A stretch of DNA of 64,000 nt from an uncultured Lactobacillus sp. (GCA_937874185.1 CALNAK010000022.1:434001-498000), one strand, 5' to 3'; numbered from the stretch's first letter, positions 17,956-27,481 are shown. The notes: generated by a model not told the origin, from the letters alone. Numbers and translations are program-made.

Positions 17956-18062
17956 ACACAACAAAAATATTAAATTGTAAAAGTTGAGTAATCCAATCCC
18001 AAGAATTAAAAGAAAATAACAAACGTAACCAAAATTTAGATTCAAAAACCAATAAAAAACAA

Positions 18063-18114
18063 AAAAATACGGAATATCCCTTTGAAAAAAGCCGGATGTT
18101 CCGTATTTTTTAAT
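18063..18114. terminator. terminator after manA
   Basis: Arms aaatacggaatatcc and ggatgttccgtattt pair with two mismatches. A's precede and T's follow, so it could work in both directions. The rest of the 17956-18279 gap shows only the upstream region of the symporter gene. Confidence 0.82.
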
Positions 18115-18279
18115 CTTAATTTTAGCCAAAACAAGAACAATTTGTTATAACTATAATTATATTGTTCGGACAGACAATTAAAATGAAAATTATTTTAATT
18201 TGGAATCGCTATCATTTACATTTTTGCCAAAAAGTCTTCTATACTTAGAGAATAAGTTTATATCAAAGGGGAATTTAAA

Positions 18280-19560
18280 TTGCAAAGACAACGTTATTTT
18301 CGACTTAGTCTAGGGTGGCAAATTATCATTGGTTTGATCCTAGGTATCGTGTTAGGACAGGTATTTTACCAGAATAAAGCCGTTATTCAGGTGATGCAGA
18401 ATATCGGTACAATGTTTATTTCTTTGATTCAAATGATTGTTTTACCAATCGTTATTTCATGTTTGACCGTCGGAATCGCCAATATGGGTGATATTAAAAA
18501 ATTAGGACGAATTGGATTAAAAACTTTAATTTATTTCGAAATTATGACAACTTTAGCGATTATTATCGGTATTGTTGTCGCTAATGTTACACATCCTGGT
18601 ACATATATTGACATTCACAGTCTTAAAAGTTCGGATATTAGCCAATATGCTGCAACTGCTAAAACTGCTAAACATTCGGGAATCTGGTCAATCTTGATGA
18701 GTATTATCCCAACCAACATCTTCGCAGCTTTAGGCAAAGGTGATATGTTACCAATTATTTTCTTCTCAGTCTTCTTTGGTTTAGGAACAGCCTCAATTGG
18801 TAAACAAGGTAAGGTCATCGTCGATGTCTTGAACGCCGTTGCCAATGTTATGTTCAAAGTTACTAACTGGGTTATGAAGGCAGCACCAATTGGTGTCTGT
18901 GCTTTGATCGGCGTTACAGTCGGTGAAATGGGCTTTGGTTCCTTGAAACCATTACTATTATTTATTGTTATCGCTTATGCCACAATGGCATTCTTCGTTT
19001 TTGTAGTTATGGCAATCGTGGGACATATCTTCCATGTTAAATTCTATGAATTATTCAGAATTATTGAAAACGAAGTTACCTTAGCTTTTACAACAGCTAG
19101 TTCAGAAGCTGCTTTACCAAAAATGATGGAAAAAATGCAAGATTATGGAGCAACCAAAGGAATCGTTTCATTCGTTATTCCAACTGGATATACCTTTAAC
19201 CTTGATGGTTCAGCCATTTATCAATCCCTTGCTGCATTGTTCTTGGCACAAGCCTACAATATCCACTTAACCATAGGGCAACAAATTACCCTTGTTGTAG
19301 TATTGATGTTAACATCTAAGGGGATGGCCGGTGTACCCGGAGCATCATTCGTTGTACTCCTAGCCACAGTATCAACAATTGGTGTGCCAATGGCTGGTTT
19401 GACATTCATTGCGGGTATCGACCGTCTTGTAGATATGGGACGTACCGCCGTTAATGTTGTTGGTAATTCACTAGCAACAGTAATCATCGCGAAGAGTGAG
19501 CATGAGTTCGATGAGGACAAACGAGAGAAATATGTCGCATCCTACAAACGTGGGGACTAG
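18280..19560 (+). CDS. dicarboxylate/amino acid:cation symporter (GltP/GltT type)
   Basis: Membrane symporter of the DAACS family, usually importing glutamate, aspartate or C4-dicarboxylates with protons or sodium. The 426-aa protein shows the family core motifs FTTASSEAALPKMMEKM, PTGYTFNLDGSAIYQSL, GMAGVPGASFVVL and the substrate-site helix RLVDMGRTAVNVVGNS. It uses a TTG start 7 nt after aaagggga (18265-18272); no better start is seen. The exact substrate is unknown. Confidence 0.93.
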   Translation: MQRQRYFRLSLGWQIIIGLILGIVLGQVFYQNKAVIQVMQNIGTMFISLIQMIVLPIVISCLTVGIANMGDIKKLGRIGLKTLIYFEIMTTLAIIIGIVVANVTHPGTYIDIHSLKSSDISQYAATAKTAKHSGIWSILMSIIPTNIFAALGKGDMLPIIFFSVFFGLGTASIGKQGKVIVDVLNAVANVMFKVTNWVMKAAPIGVCALIGVTVGEMGFGSLKPLLLFIVIAYATMAFFVFVVMAIVGHIFHVKFYELFRIIENEVTLAFTTASSEAALPKMMEKMQDYGATKGIVSFVIPTGYTFNLDGSAIYQSLAALFLAQAYNIHLTIGQQITLVVVLMLTSKGMAGVPGASFVVLLATVSTIGVPMAGLTFIAGIDRLVDMGRTAVNVVGNSLATVIIAKSEHEFDEDKREKYVASYKRGD

Positions 19561-19595
19561 AGAAATCACTCCATGTAGTTAAAACAATTTAAACA

Positions 19596-19723
19596 CAGAG
19601 AGCGGAACAAGCCGCTTAGGTTCCGAGCATTTGCAGGGCTTCACGAATTATACGCGTATTTTGCGTATGATTTGGGAAGTCAGGCAAAGCACAGGAATCT
19701 GGCTTGTGCAGTTCATTTCAGAG
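19596..19723 (+). repeat. family B 3'-end repeat, copy B4
   Basis: Starts 36 nt after the symporter stop with cagagagcgg. Arms acaagcc/ggcttgt pair, with gacttc-type core stems. It is oriented with the upstream gene and directly followed by a terminator. Confidence 0.88.
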
Positions 19724-19755
19724 ACAGTCTATCAAATGATAGGCTGCTTTTTTTA
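19724..19755 (+). terminator. terminator after the symporter gene
   Basis: The stem cagtctatc/gataggctg with a 4-nt loop is followed by seven T's. Confidence 0.85.
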
Positions 19756-20490
19756 TCTTTGAGAAGTAGGGCGAATAACAATCTCATTCATCGTCGTATC
19801 TTCAGGAGCATTAATAGAAAAGGCAATAGCGTTAGCGACACGATCAGCACTGACCGCATAATCAGCATAGAACTTATCCAAAGTCTTTTTGGTTTCAGGG
19901 TCCTTGACGTGGTCGGGCAATTCTGTGGCAATGGCGCCTGGTGAAATTACAGTTACTCTGACATTACTTTTGGCAGCTGCTTCCTCCTGACGTAAACCTT
20001 CACTGATAGCTCTGACACCGAATTTCGTGGCCGAATAGACACCAGAACCGATGCTGATTGAATGACCAGCTACGGAAGAAATATTGATGATTTGACCACT
20101 GTTTTGTTTGCGCATGGTAGGCAAGGCGGCATCGATACCGTAAAGCGTACCCTTGAGGTTAACGTCAATCATGCGGTCCCATTCCTCGACGCGACCCTTG
20201 ATAAATTCAGACCGAGGCATCAATCCGGCATTGTTGATCCAGACATCAATTCTGCCATATCTGTCTAAAGCAAATTTAGCTAAATCTTGAACTTGGGATA
20301 AATTTGTTACATCCGTGACCTTACAAATAGCGGCGCCACCAGTGCTCTCAATATCTTTAACAATTTTTTCTAGTCGATCACCACGACGTGCACCTAAAAC
20401 AACTCGGTTACCTTGTTTGGCAAGGACCCTGGCGGTACTTTCACCGATACCACTTGAAGCACCAGTAATAACAACAACTTTATTTTCCAT
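19753..20490 (-). CDS. short-chain dehydrogenase/reductase
   Basis: NAD(P)-dependent classical SDR of 245 aa with TGASSGIG near the N terminus, NNAG, the catalytic serine in ISSVAG and the YSATK active site. The substrate is unknown. The frame extends upstream to 20535, but the ATG at 20490 has aaggaga 7 nt before it and starts the canonical MENKVVVITGA. This ribosome site lies inside a perfect 8-bp inverted repeat (20497-20527), which could limit translation. Confidence 0.93.
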   Translation of the reverse strand: MENKVVVITGASSGIGESTARVLAKQGNRVVLGARRGDRLEKIVKDIESTGGAAICKVTDVTNLSQVQDLAKFALDRYGRIDVWINNAGLMPRSEFIKGRVEEWDRMIDVNLKGTLYGIDAALPTMRKQNSGQIINISSVAGHSISIGSGVYSATKFGVRAISEGLRQEEAAAKSNVRVTVISPGAIATELPDHVKDPETKKTLDKFYADYAVSADRVANAIAFSINAPEDTTMNEIVIRPTSQR

Positions 20491-20496
20491 AAAAAA

Positions 20497-20527
20497 ATCT
20501 CCTTCGAACAAATCGTCCAAAGGAGAT
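20497..20527 (-). promoter_or_regulatory. hairpin covering the SDR ribosome binding site
   Basis: Reading the minus strand, atctcctt (20527-20520) pairs perfectly with aaggagat (20504-20497), which is the ribosome binding site, around a 15-nt loop. This could be a translational switch. Confidence 0.55.
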
Positions 20528-20634
20528 ACTAGCACTGCTAAATTTTAGTATTAAATTTCTTGATTCAAGATAATAATAATTTTGATTAAATTGCCGATAT
20601 AGCGATATTTAACACTGATAAGACGTATCGGAAA

Positions 20635-21261
20635 TTAACGCATGCTGAAGATTAGAACAATCATATTCATCAAGATATGACTACCAGCACTGACATAGAT
20701 ATTCTTCGATTTGTAGTAAACAAATGAGAACCAAAGTCCCATGAAGACATAAACCATGAAGCGTGTATCTTGATGCATAAAGGCAAACAAGAAAGATGCA
20801 ATAATGGCCGCAATGTAGATATTTGTTGGCTTGATCAAGTTAGCGAAGAACAAACGTCTGAAGATGATTTCTTCCATAATTGGAGCACAGATCAAAACGT
20901 ATAAGAAATAGTAAGGATAGGCTTTGACAATCAATAGTAACTGTAAAGTGTTCTGAGAACTAGTGCTGGCGTGGAAAACTAATTGATCCAAATAGCCAAT
21001 ACCAAGCTGAACAACGATAGCACCAATTGTTCCCAAGATTATCCATTGCAAGTCGTGATTCAAAGTTGTTTTTTCTTCGAATTCATTGGGACCACTTAGT
21101 TTAACGAGATAAATCATTATTCCTGTAGCTAGTAATGCCCCAATGGTTAAAATGACGAAGTAGGCGGTCCCGGTAATAGAAAAAGCCGAAAGGCCAGTAC
21201 CTAATGCCATTAAAAGGATATAGGTAAGTAAAGTGAAAAATTGATTTTTTGGAAAAGACAT
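20635..21261 (-). CDS. CPBP family intramembrane glutamic endopeptidase
   Basis: Membrane protein of 208 aa with about six hydrophobic segments and the Abi/CPBP motif EEIIFRRLFF (glutamate pair plus arginine), followed by the second and third conserved histidine-bearing segments FAFMHQDTRF and SAGSHILMNM. It corresponds in position to B. subtilis ydiL, just before groESL but on the opposite strand. The substrate is unknown. Confidence 0.88.
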   Translation of the reverse strand: MSFPKNQFFTLLTYILLMALGTGLSAFSITGTAYFVILTIGALLATGIMIYLVKLSGPNEFEEKTTLNHDLQWIILGTIGAIVVQLGIGYLDQLVFHASTSSQNTLQLLLIVKAYPYYFLYVLICAPIMEEIIFRRLFFANLIKPTNIYIAAIIASFLFAFMHQDTRFMVYVFMGLWFSFVYYKSKNIYVSAGSHILMNMIVLIFSMR

Positions 21262-21293
21262 GATTGCTCCTTTAGTTTTTTAGAGGTAAATAC

Positions 21294-21324
21294 TTGCATG
21301 TTGACGTTAAAATGTTAATATAAA
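21294..21324 (+). promoter_or_regulatory. probable groESL promoter
   Basis: A -35-like ttgcat (21294-21299) and a -10-like tataaa (21319-21324) lie just upstream of the CIRCE operator. The spacing of 19 nt is a little long, so the exact hexamers are uncertain. Confidence 0.5.
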
Positions 21325-21332
21325 ACTTGTGA

Positions 21333-21359
21333 TTAGCACAAGAGAAGATTGAGTGCTAA
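21333..21359 (+). promoter_or_regulatory. CIRCE operator (HrcA site) of groESL
   Basis: ttagcacaa, 9 nt, gagtgctaa. The right arm is the exact consensus; the left arm differs at its last two bases from ttagcactc. Confidence 0.9.
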
Positions 21360-21403
21360 ATGATAAAAATTAAACTTAAAAATATTAATCGGAGGGATTC
21401 AAA

Positions 21404-21688
21404 TTGTTAAAACCACTTGGAGATAGAGTAATTGTAACAGTCGATGAAGAAGAAGAAAAGACAGTCGGTGGCATTGTTCTAGCCAACAACGCTAAGGAAA
21501 AACCACAAACTGCTGAAGTTGTTGCCGTAGGTGACGGTCTAGTTGCTGACGATGGTAAGAAATTACCTATGAGTGTTAAAAAGGGCGACAAAGTTCTTTT
21601 TGATAAATACTCAGGTTCAAAGGTTAAGTATGAAGATGCTGAATATTTGATCCTTCATGAAAAAGATATCATGGCAATTGTTGAATAA
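21404..21688 (+). CDS. groES: co-chaperonin GroES
   Basis: Heptameric lid of the GroEL folding chamber, 94 aa, with the MLKPLGDRVIV start, the mobile loop (EEEEKTVGGIVLANNAKEK region, about 15-33) and a KYSGSKVKYEDAEYLIL dome segment. It starts with TTG 7 nt after ggaggg; no upstream ATG fits the protein family. It is heat-shock controlled through the CIRCE element upstream and co-transcribed with groEL. Confidence 0.97.
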   Translation: MLKPLGDRVIVTVDEEEEKTVGGIVLANNAKEKPQTAEVVAVGDGLVADDGKKLPMSVKKGDKVLFDKYSGSKVKYEDAEYLILHEKDIMAIVE

Positions 21689-21738
21689 CATTAAAAATTA
21701 ATCAATTATAAATATTAATTACGGAGTGTGAAAATTAG

Positions 21739-23373
21739 ATGGCTAAAGAAATTAAATTTTCAGAAGATGCACGTGCAAAAATGCTTGCTGGTGTTAACAA
21801 ACTAGCTGATACAGTTAAGACAACAATCGGACCTAAGGGTAGAAACGTTGTTCTTGAAAAGAGTTATGGTTCACCTGAAATCACAAATGATGGTGTTACT
21901 ATCGCTAAGAGTATTGACTTGGAAGACCACTTTGAAAACATGGGTGCTAAGCTCGTTTCCGAAGTAGCTTCAAAGACAAATGACATTGCTGGTGATGGTA
22001 CTACTACAGCTACTGTTTTGGCTCAAGCAATCGTTAAGGAAGGTATGAAGAACGTTACAGCCGGTGCTAACCCTGTTGGTATCAGATCTGGTATCGAAGA
22101 AGCTACTAAGACTGCTGTTGATGAACTTCACGCTATTTCACACAAGGTTTCTGGTAAGAAAGATATCGCTCAAGTAGCTTCAGTTTCATCTGCAAGTGAA
22201 GAAGTAGGTGACTTGATTGCTGATGCAATGGAAAAAGTTGGTAACGATGGTGTTATCACAATTGAAGAATCAAAGGGTATCGATACAACTTTAGACGTTG
22301 TTGAAGGTATGCAATTTGACCGTGGATATATTTCACAATACATGGTTACTGATAACGATAAGATGGAAGCCGACCTTGATAATCCATACATCTTGATCAC
22401 TGATAAGAAGATTTCAAACATCCAAGATGTTCTTCCATTACTACAAAAGATTGTTCAACAAGGTAAGTCATTATTGATCATCGCTGATGATATTGATGGT
22501 GAAGCATTACCAACACTTGTCTTGAACAAGATTCGTGGTACATTCAACGTTGTTGCTGTTAAGGCACCTGGCTTTGGTGACCGTCGTAAGGCTCAACTAG
22601 AAGATATCGCTACATTAACTGGTGGTACTGTTATCACATCTGACCTTGGACTTGAACTAAAAGATACAACTATGGATCAATTAGGCCAAGCTGGTAAGGT
22701 TACAGTTACAAAGGACAACACAACAATCGTTGAAGGCTCTGGAGACAAAGACAAGATTGCAGAACGTGTTGATCTAATCAAGAAGCAAATTGCTGAAACA
22801 ACTTCTGACTTTGACAAAGATAAGTTACAAGAACGTTTGGCTAAACTTGCTGGTGGTGTTGCCGTTGTTAAAGTCGGTGCCGCTACTGAAACAGAATTGA
22901 AAGAACGTAAGTACAGAATTGAAGATGCTCTAAACGCCACACGTGCCGCTGTTGAAGAAGGTTACGTTGCTGGTGGTGGTACAGCTTTGATGAACGTCTT
23001 AGGTAAAGTTACTGCTCTTAAAGAAGATGGCGACAGACAAACAGGTATCAACATTGTAGCCCGTGCTCTTGAAGAACCACTACGTCAAATCGCTGAAAAT
23101 GCTGGATTTGAAGGTTCAGTTATCGTTGAACACATCAAGCAACAAGAAAACGAAGTTGGATTCAACGCTGCAACAAACAAGTGGGAAAACATGGTTAAGG
23201 CCGGAATCATCGACCCAACTAAAGTTACACGTTCAGCACTACAAAATGCTGCCAGTGTTGCTGCATTGTTGTTAACAACAGAAGCAGTTGTTGCTGACAA
23301 ACCAGATGAAAATGCACCTGCTGCTCCAGCTGGTGGTAATCCCGCTGCCGGTGGAATGGGCGGAATGATGTAG
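21739..23373 (+). CDS. groEL: chaperonin GroEL
   Basis: ATP-driven protein-folding chamber, 544 aa. It has KTTIGPKGRNVVLEKSYGSP near the N terminus, the ATP-binding GDGTTTATVLA, and the Gly/Met-rich C-terminal tail (GGMGGMM). Codon use is strongly biased, as expected for a highly expressed gene. It follows groES by 50 bp. The TAG stop codon is the start of a family B repeat. Confidence 0.99.
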   Translation: MAKEIKFSEDARAKMLAGVNKLADTVKTTIGPKGRNVVLEKSYGSPEITNDGVTIAKSIDLEDHFENMGAKLVSEVASKTNDIAGDGTTTATVLAQAIVKEGMKNVTAGANPVGIRSGIEEATKTAVDELHAISHKVSGKKDIAQVASVSSASEEVGDLIADAMEKVGNDGVITIEESKGIDTTLDVVEGMQFDRGYISQYMVTDNDKMEADLDNPYILITDKKISNIQDVLPLLQKIVQQGKSLLIIADDIDGEALPTLVLNKIRGTFNVVAVKAPGFGDRRKAQLEDIATLTGGTVITSDLGLELKDTTMDQLGQAGKVTVTKDNTTIVEGSGDKDKIAERVDLIKKQIAETTSDFDKDKLQERLAKLAGGVAVVKVGAATETELKERKYRIEDALNATRAAVEEGYVAGGGTALMNVLGKVTALKEDGDRQTGINIVARALEEPLRQIAENAGFEGSVIVEHIKQQENEVGFNAATNKWENMVKAGIIDPTKVTRSALQNAASVAALLLTTEAVVADKPDENAPAAPAGGNPAAGGMGGMM

Positions 23374-23494
23374 AGAGCGTGTAGTGGGGCGGTCAGCTCC
23401 TGAGCATTTGCAGGGATTCACGAGTTGTCTGCGTAGCAGACAGCTTGGGAATTCAGGCAAAGCACAGGGAGTTGCCCCACGCAACGCGTTTCCG
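23371..23494 (+). repeat. family B 3'-end repeat, copy B5
   Basis: The TAG is the groEL stop. Arms gtggggc/gccccac pair perfectly; the core hairpin is gtctgcgtagcagac rather than the usual atacgc/gcgtat, another compensated change. It is followed by a terminator at 23541. Confidence 0.9.
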
Positions 23495-23540
23495 CTACAA
23501 AGTAGCGGAAAACACAATGCATATTTAAGTTAATAAATTC

Positions 23541-23602
23541 CAAAAGCGTTAGTAGAATAAAATCTACCAACGCTTTTTTAGTCCTCTTTTCGAAGAGGGA
23601 CT
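23541..23602 (+). terminator. terminator after groESL plus second hairpin
   Basis: The stem aaaagcgtt(a)gtaga/tctac(c)aacgctttt is followed by T's. Immediately after comes a second hairpin, agtcctctt/aagagggact with a ttcg loop. The remaining stretch to 23734 shows nothing else recognisable. Confidence 0.85.
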
Positions 23603-23734
23603 TATAGGGTTGACCAACGGCATTCTACCAAAAAAACAATTAAAATTTCATATCCCAACCCTAAAAGTATAGAATAAAGAATATTGTCGAATACATAACG
23701 CATTTAAAAAGTAAAAAATAGAAGAGAGAGTCAA

Positions 23735-24295
23735 ATGAACAATATTGAATTTGGTCAAAAAATCAATTACACACCAATGATAGTAAGTTTAGTTATAGGT
23801 GTAATAGTTGGCGCAATTATACAAATATTTACCCATCAACTTATGTTAGCAATTATTCTAGGAGTCACTGCACTAGTTGTTTGTGGATTACTTTTTGCCA
23901 GAAGTATGACAGATTTTTACGGCTATTGGTCAATTGATGATGAGGGCATCAAATCCCACAATTATCAAAATATGAGTGTAAGATTTCAATCCGTACTTTT
24001 TCCATTTAGTGAAGATAAGGACGAGTTCAAGTTTACAGATATCAAATCAATAGAGGTAGTTGTTGGAAAAGAAATGAACGCACCAGCTAATATTTTGGGA
24101 GGTTCATTCAACGCTCCAGAAAAAATTATGTTCCATTTACCAACTCCATATTATTTGGATTTGAAGTTGAAGGACGGTCGAGAAATTTATCTGGATCTAT
24201 CGGCAGATTGGGATGATACCGAAACGATTGCTTATGTCATTGCTTTGATTTGTGATAAAGCTAATATTGAAGCTGGGATTGTTAAGCAGGCTTAG
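23735..24295 (+). CDS. hypothetical membrane protein, two N-terminal TM segments
   Basis: Unrecognised 186-aa protein. Two hydrophobic segments (about 14-31 and 35-52) form a hairpin in the membrane, followed by a soluble domain whose alternating strands (YWSIDDEGIKSHNY..., FKFTDIKSIEVVVG, LDLKLKDGREIYLDLS) look like a small beta-rich PH-like domain. This reading is only by pattern. The start has gagaga 6 nt upstream. It is a single gene in the accessory part of the window, with a strong hairpin after it. Confidence 0.72.
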   Translation: MNNIEFGQKINYTPMIVSLVIGVIVGAIIQIFTHQLMLAIILGVTALVVCGLLFARSMTDFYGYWSIDDEGIKSHNYQNMSVRFQSVLFPFSEDKDEFKFTDIKSIEVVVGKEMNAPANILGGSFNAPEKIMFHLPTPYYLDLKLKDGREIYLDLSADWDDTETIAYVIALICDKANIEAGIVKQA

Positions 24296-24323
24296 AATAG
24301 ATATATTTGTCGTTAAAAAAATG

Positions 24324-24370
24324 AAAAAATAGAGTCTAGTAATCAAAGCTGATTGCTAGACTCTATTTGC
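24324..24370. terminator. bidirectional terminator between convergent genes
   Basis: Arms aatagagtctag(t)aatca and tgatt(g)ctagactctatt pair with one mismatch. The T-run is better on the minus strand, so it can end the WxL gene transcript beyond its two repeats as well as the preceding plus-strand gene. Confidence 0.82.
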
Positions 24371-24390
24371 GTTAATGACTTATTTATATA

Positions 24391-24519
24391 TTTTGAAACG
24401 AACTACAAGCAACAGATTCCTGTGCTTTGCCTGACTTCCCAAATCATACGCAAAGTCCGCGTATAATTCGTGAAGCCCTGCAAATGCTCAGAATCTAAAC
24501 GTTGCTTTCCGTTCTCTGT
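24391..24519 (-). repeat. family B 3'-end repeat, copy B6
   Basis: Reverse orientation, second of two tandem copies downstream of the WxL gene. Arms agcaac/gttgct pair; the core carries the usual gacttc and atacgc-type stems. Confidence 0.87.
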
Positions 24520-24520
24520 T

Positions 24521-24636
24521 ATTTTGAAATGAACTACACAAGGGTAACTCCTTCCGGTTAACTCAACAATCTCTGTCGACTGAGATTGTAGTCTTAATCC
24601 TCGGAGCTGGGCCCCCTTGTTACGTTCTCTGTTCTA
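24521..24636 (-). repeat. family B 3'-end repeat, copy B7 (alternative core)
   Basis: Its TAG (24636-24634) is the stop codon of the WxL gene. Arms acaaggg/cccttgt fit the family, but the core is different: ggattaagacta, caatctc/gagattg, then gagttaaccgg. The same alternative core occurs in copy B11. Confidence 0.85.
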
Positions 24637-27204
24637 TTGTTGAGGGGTATCTTCAATCGACCAAGTTATCTTACCTTGATACTGGCCGGCTTCGGTTCCA
24701 GAGGGAACTCGTAATTTCCACTTATCTAAACCGATATATTCAGATATATCGAAATTGTCATAAGAACCGTCAAATCCATCACTCTTAATTGGCAGTGATT
24801 CAGCTGAGATTGAATGCCAATCATTAGTTTTATCACTCTGACGTTGATAGAAGAATAATGACTCACCGTTATCTTGAATCAATTTATTAGTTCCATTAGT
24901 AATTGCATCGGCGGCATCATCGTTGTTATATCTAACTTTAACTTGGAATGGGGTATCGCTAGAATGATCGATAATCAGTTTTCCATCGGTTCTGATATTG
25001 GAAAGGATTCTATCAGAGCCATTTGTATTTATAGTTCCAAAATCAATTCTTTGCGGTACTTCCACAAATGAAGTTGTTGGCCGTGTTTCGGCAATATTTA
25101 ATTCTGCAGCATCGGACTTCAAGTCCAGATAATTTACGCCACTAGTAGTTGAAACATTAGTTAAATCAGCAATATTAGAAACAGTCTTTGCTTCAATACC
25201 AACAACGGTAGCCTTGAAAGAAATCGTAACGAGTGAATTATTAGGAACAGAACTCAACTTGAAGTTTAAACTATTTTGTTTGGCACCATTCATTGTGATA
25301 CTATCTGGATCTAATTTTAATTCTGGAGGTAAGGTATCGGAAAAATCGGCACTCTTTAGTGCATCGGTACCTTTGGTTATAAATCCTATTTTGTATTCGA
25401 TTGTATCGCCTTTTTCACCATTGGCAGAATCGGCAAAATCACCAGTAGGATTTTTTGTAAAGTTCTTAACTTGTTTAGTGAAGTCATAGTTGAATTTTGG
25501 AATTTCAATAGGAATTTTAACTTCAGCCGGATAGGATTTAGAACCTGTGTTAACGACTGAATTGAAACCAGTAAAAGTGGCTGTATTAGTTAGTTCGTTT
25601 TTACTGTCCAAATTGAAGGGAGCCTTGTTATTAACCGTGGCGTCAAAAGTAACAATGTACCGACCTTTTTCACCAATATTTGTTTCAGGTTTATAACCAA
25701 TTTGATTATCTTGTGTCCATGTTTCGTTAAGGGAAGAATTAGCCCTCACAGTTTCTTTATCAACTTGTGATTCTCCAGAGCCGGTTGAGGTTACCTCTAT
25801 CCATTTATAATGTACTGATTTAGGATCAAGGGTTAATCCAGCGGGCATTTTATCGGACAAATAAGTGAGGTTCCAATTGGATTTAAAACCATTATTAACA
25901 CCAGTTAATTTGAAATGAAGGGTATCGCCAACATGATTTAATCCGGTCGCGCTTTGATTAGAGTTGGTATAAGTTTTAGATACTGTTGGCAGTGCATAGT
26001 CGGCAACTGTGGCACCAATTGTGGAAGCGTAATGTCCAGTTTGACCTGGTTCAAGTGTAGATGGGGACCATCTTAATGTATATGCGGAATTCTGTTTACC
26101 TTTGTTATCTACAACCGGATAAGTTTTACCTGCGCTATCAGTACCATATAATAATCTGGCACCGGCAACACGGTTAGTGTCACCGTTACTATCAGTATCA
26201 TCTACTGATTTGCCCCAGTATAAGTTAGGCTTAATTATAGTACCGCTGACAGTTGTAGAAGTGAGTAATCTGGATCCCTTTTCTGTCCATCTGTAGGGAT
26301 TAGAATAGGCCTCACCCATATAATCTTTGAAACCGTCAGTTACATTATTAGTGACAAAAAGTTTAGCATCACTGGTACTTGGATCCTTAGCACTGTACAT
26401 GTAGAGGCCTTCGCCATTACCTATGGCATATAGTGGAACATCATCAACTTCAGGGGAGCCAGTAGAATCAATCGAGGTATCTTCACCAAAATAAACCTGA
26501 AAACTGGCGTTTCTATTTGAATCTGTCGGATTGTAAACATAGAGTTCCCTTTGAACAATTGGAGCACCTGTGATAGATGGTCTTAAAACTATTTCAGCGT
26601 AAACACTTTGGTTGTTAATATAGCCCCCAATTTTATAAACGGGTTTGCCATTAATATCAGTACCAGTGAAATAAACTTTGTATTTCATCTCAGCTAAAAC
26701 GGAATATGTCGTATAGGCATAATTAGTTCCAAGCCCCGTGAACATGTCAAAGTCGATTGAAGTATCTGATGCGGCACCGGGATCACCACCAGTACCGATA
26801 AAGGAATTTTCTCCTTGATGTAGAATTCCGTAATATTTGCCGGCCTTGTTTATAAATACATTTATTTTAGAATTTTTTATTTTTCCGGTTGAAGGAATAC
26901 TATCAACTGTAATAGTTTTATCACCACCATTAGATTGGACCATGTTGGTACTATTACGGGCAGATCCAAAAGTATAGTCGAGTGAAATGTTAGTACCAAT
27001 CGGAATCTTTCCAATTTTATTACTTGGTGTTAATCGTTGAGGTTCCCAATTATCAATCCCGTCGTCAACCTTTGCCAGATTTGTTTTTACGTCATCTTCG
27101 GAAACAGCCATGACGGTAAGAGTATTGCTGTTGAAGATGAAATAACAAAATAGAGCAATAAAAAATATGCTAATAACCCTAAAAATACGATTTAATTTCT
27201 TCAT
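24634..27204 (-). CDS. WxL-domain surface protein with DUF11-like repeats
   Basis: Secreted cell-surface protein of about 856 aa. A signal peptide covers roughly residues 1-34 (basic start, long hydrophobic core, then AVSEDD). The middle has Ig-like or DUF11-type repeats with NTATFTGFNS and ISNIADLTNVS motifs. The C terminus is a WxL domain: KWKL near the end, then GQYQGKITWSIED; such domains bind peptidoglycan non-covalently. No LPxTG motif is present. Of two adjacent ATGs, the second (27204) has better spacing from ggggga. No partner WxL or DUF916 genes lie beside it, which is unusual. Confidence 0.87.
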   Translation of the reverse strand: MKKLNRIFRVISIFFIALFCYFIFNSNTLTVMAVSEDDVKTNLAKVDDGIDNWEPQRLTPSNKIGKIPIGTNISLDYTFGSARNSTNMVQSNGGDKTITVDSIPSTGKIKNSKINVFINKAGKYYGILHQGENSFIGTGGDPGAASDTSIDFDMFTGLGTNYAYTTYSVLAEMKYKVYFTGTDINGKPVYKIGGYINNQSVYAEIVLRPSITGAPIVQRELYVYNPTDSNRNASFQVYFGEDTSIDSTGSPEVDDVPLYAIGNGEGLYMYSAKDPSTSDAKLFVTNNVTDGFKDYMGEAYSNPYRWTEKGSRLLTSTTVSGTIIKPNLYWGKSVDDTDSNGDTNRVAGARLLYGTDSAGKTYPVVDNKGKQNSAYTLRWSPSTLEPGQTGHYASTIGATVADYALPTVSKTYTNSNQSATGLNHVGDTLHFKLTGVNNGFKSNWNLTYLSDKMPAGLTLDPKSVHYKWIEVTSTGSGESQVDKETVRANSSLNETWTQDNQIGYKPETNIGEKGRYIVTFDATVNNKAPFNLDSKNELTNTATFTGFNSVVNTGSKSYPAEVKIPIEIPKFNYDFTKQVKNFTKNPTGDFADSANGEKGDTIEYKIGFITKGTDALKSADFSDTLPPELKLDPDSITMNGAKQNSLNFKLSSVPNNSLVTISFKATVVGIEAKTVSNIADLTNVSTTSGVNYLDLKSDAAELNIAETRPTTSFVEVPQRIDFGTINTNGSDRILSNIRTDGKLIIDHSSDTPFQVKVRYNNDDAADAITNGTNKLIQDNGESLFFYQRQSDKTNDWHSISAESLPIKSDGFDGSYDNFDISEYIGLDKWKLRVPSGTEAGQYQGKITWSIEDTPQQ

Positions 27205-27481
27205 CATGACTTCCCCCAAAATAGTTGTCATTAATATTTAACTTCATTATATAATTAAATAATTATTTTAATAGTTCAATAACTCACAAATGATTTTTTC
27301 TAGGATGAAATATAATAGACAAATTGATGATTAGTGAGGCATTGAACGAGAAAATGGCCATTTGAAAGTATTTATATAAATTGGATAGTTGTAATAGAGA
27401 TGATGATTAAATTTATATTGGTTTTATAACCACTGAAAAGTCTATAATTATTGATTAACATCAAAAGTGGGGGAAACGAAT

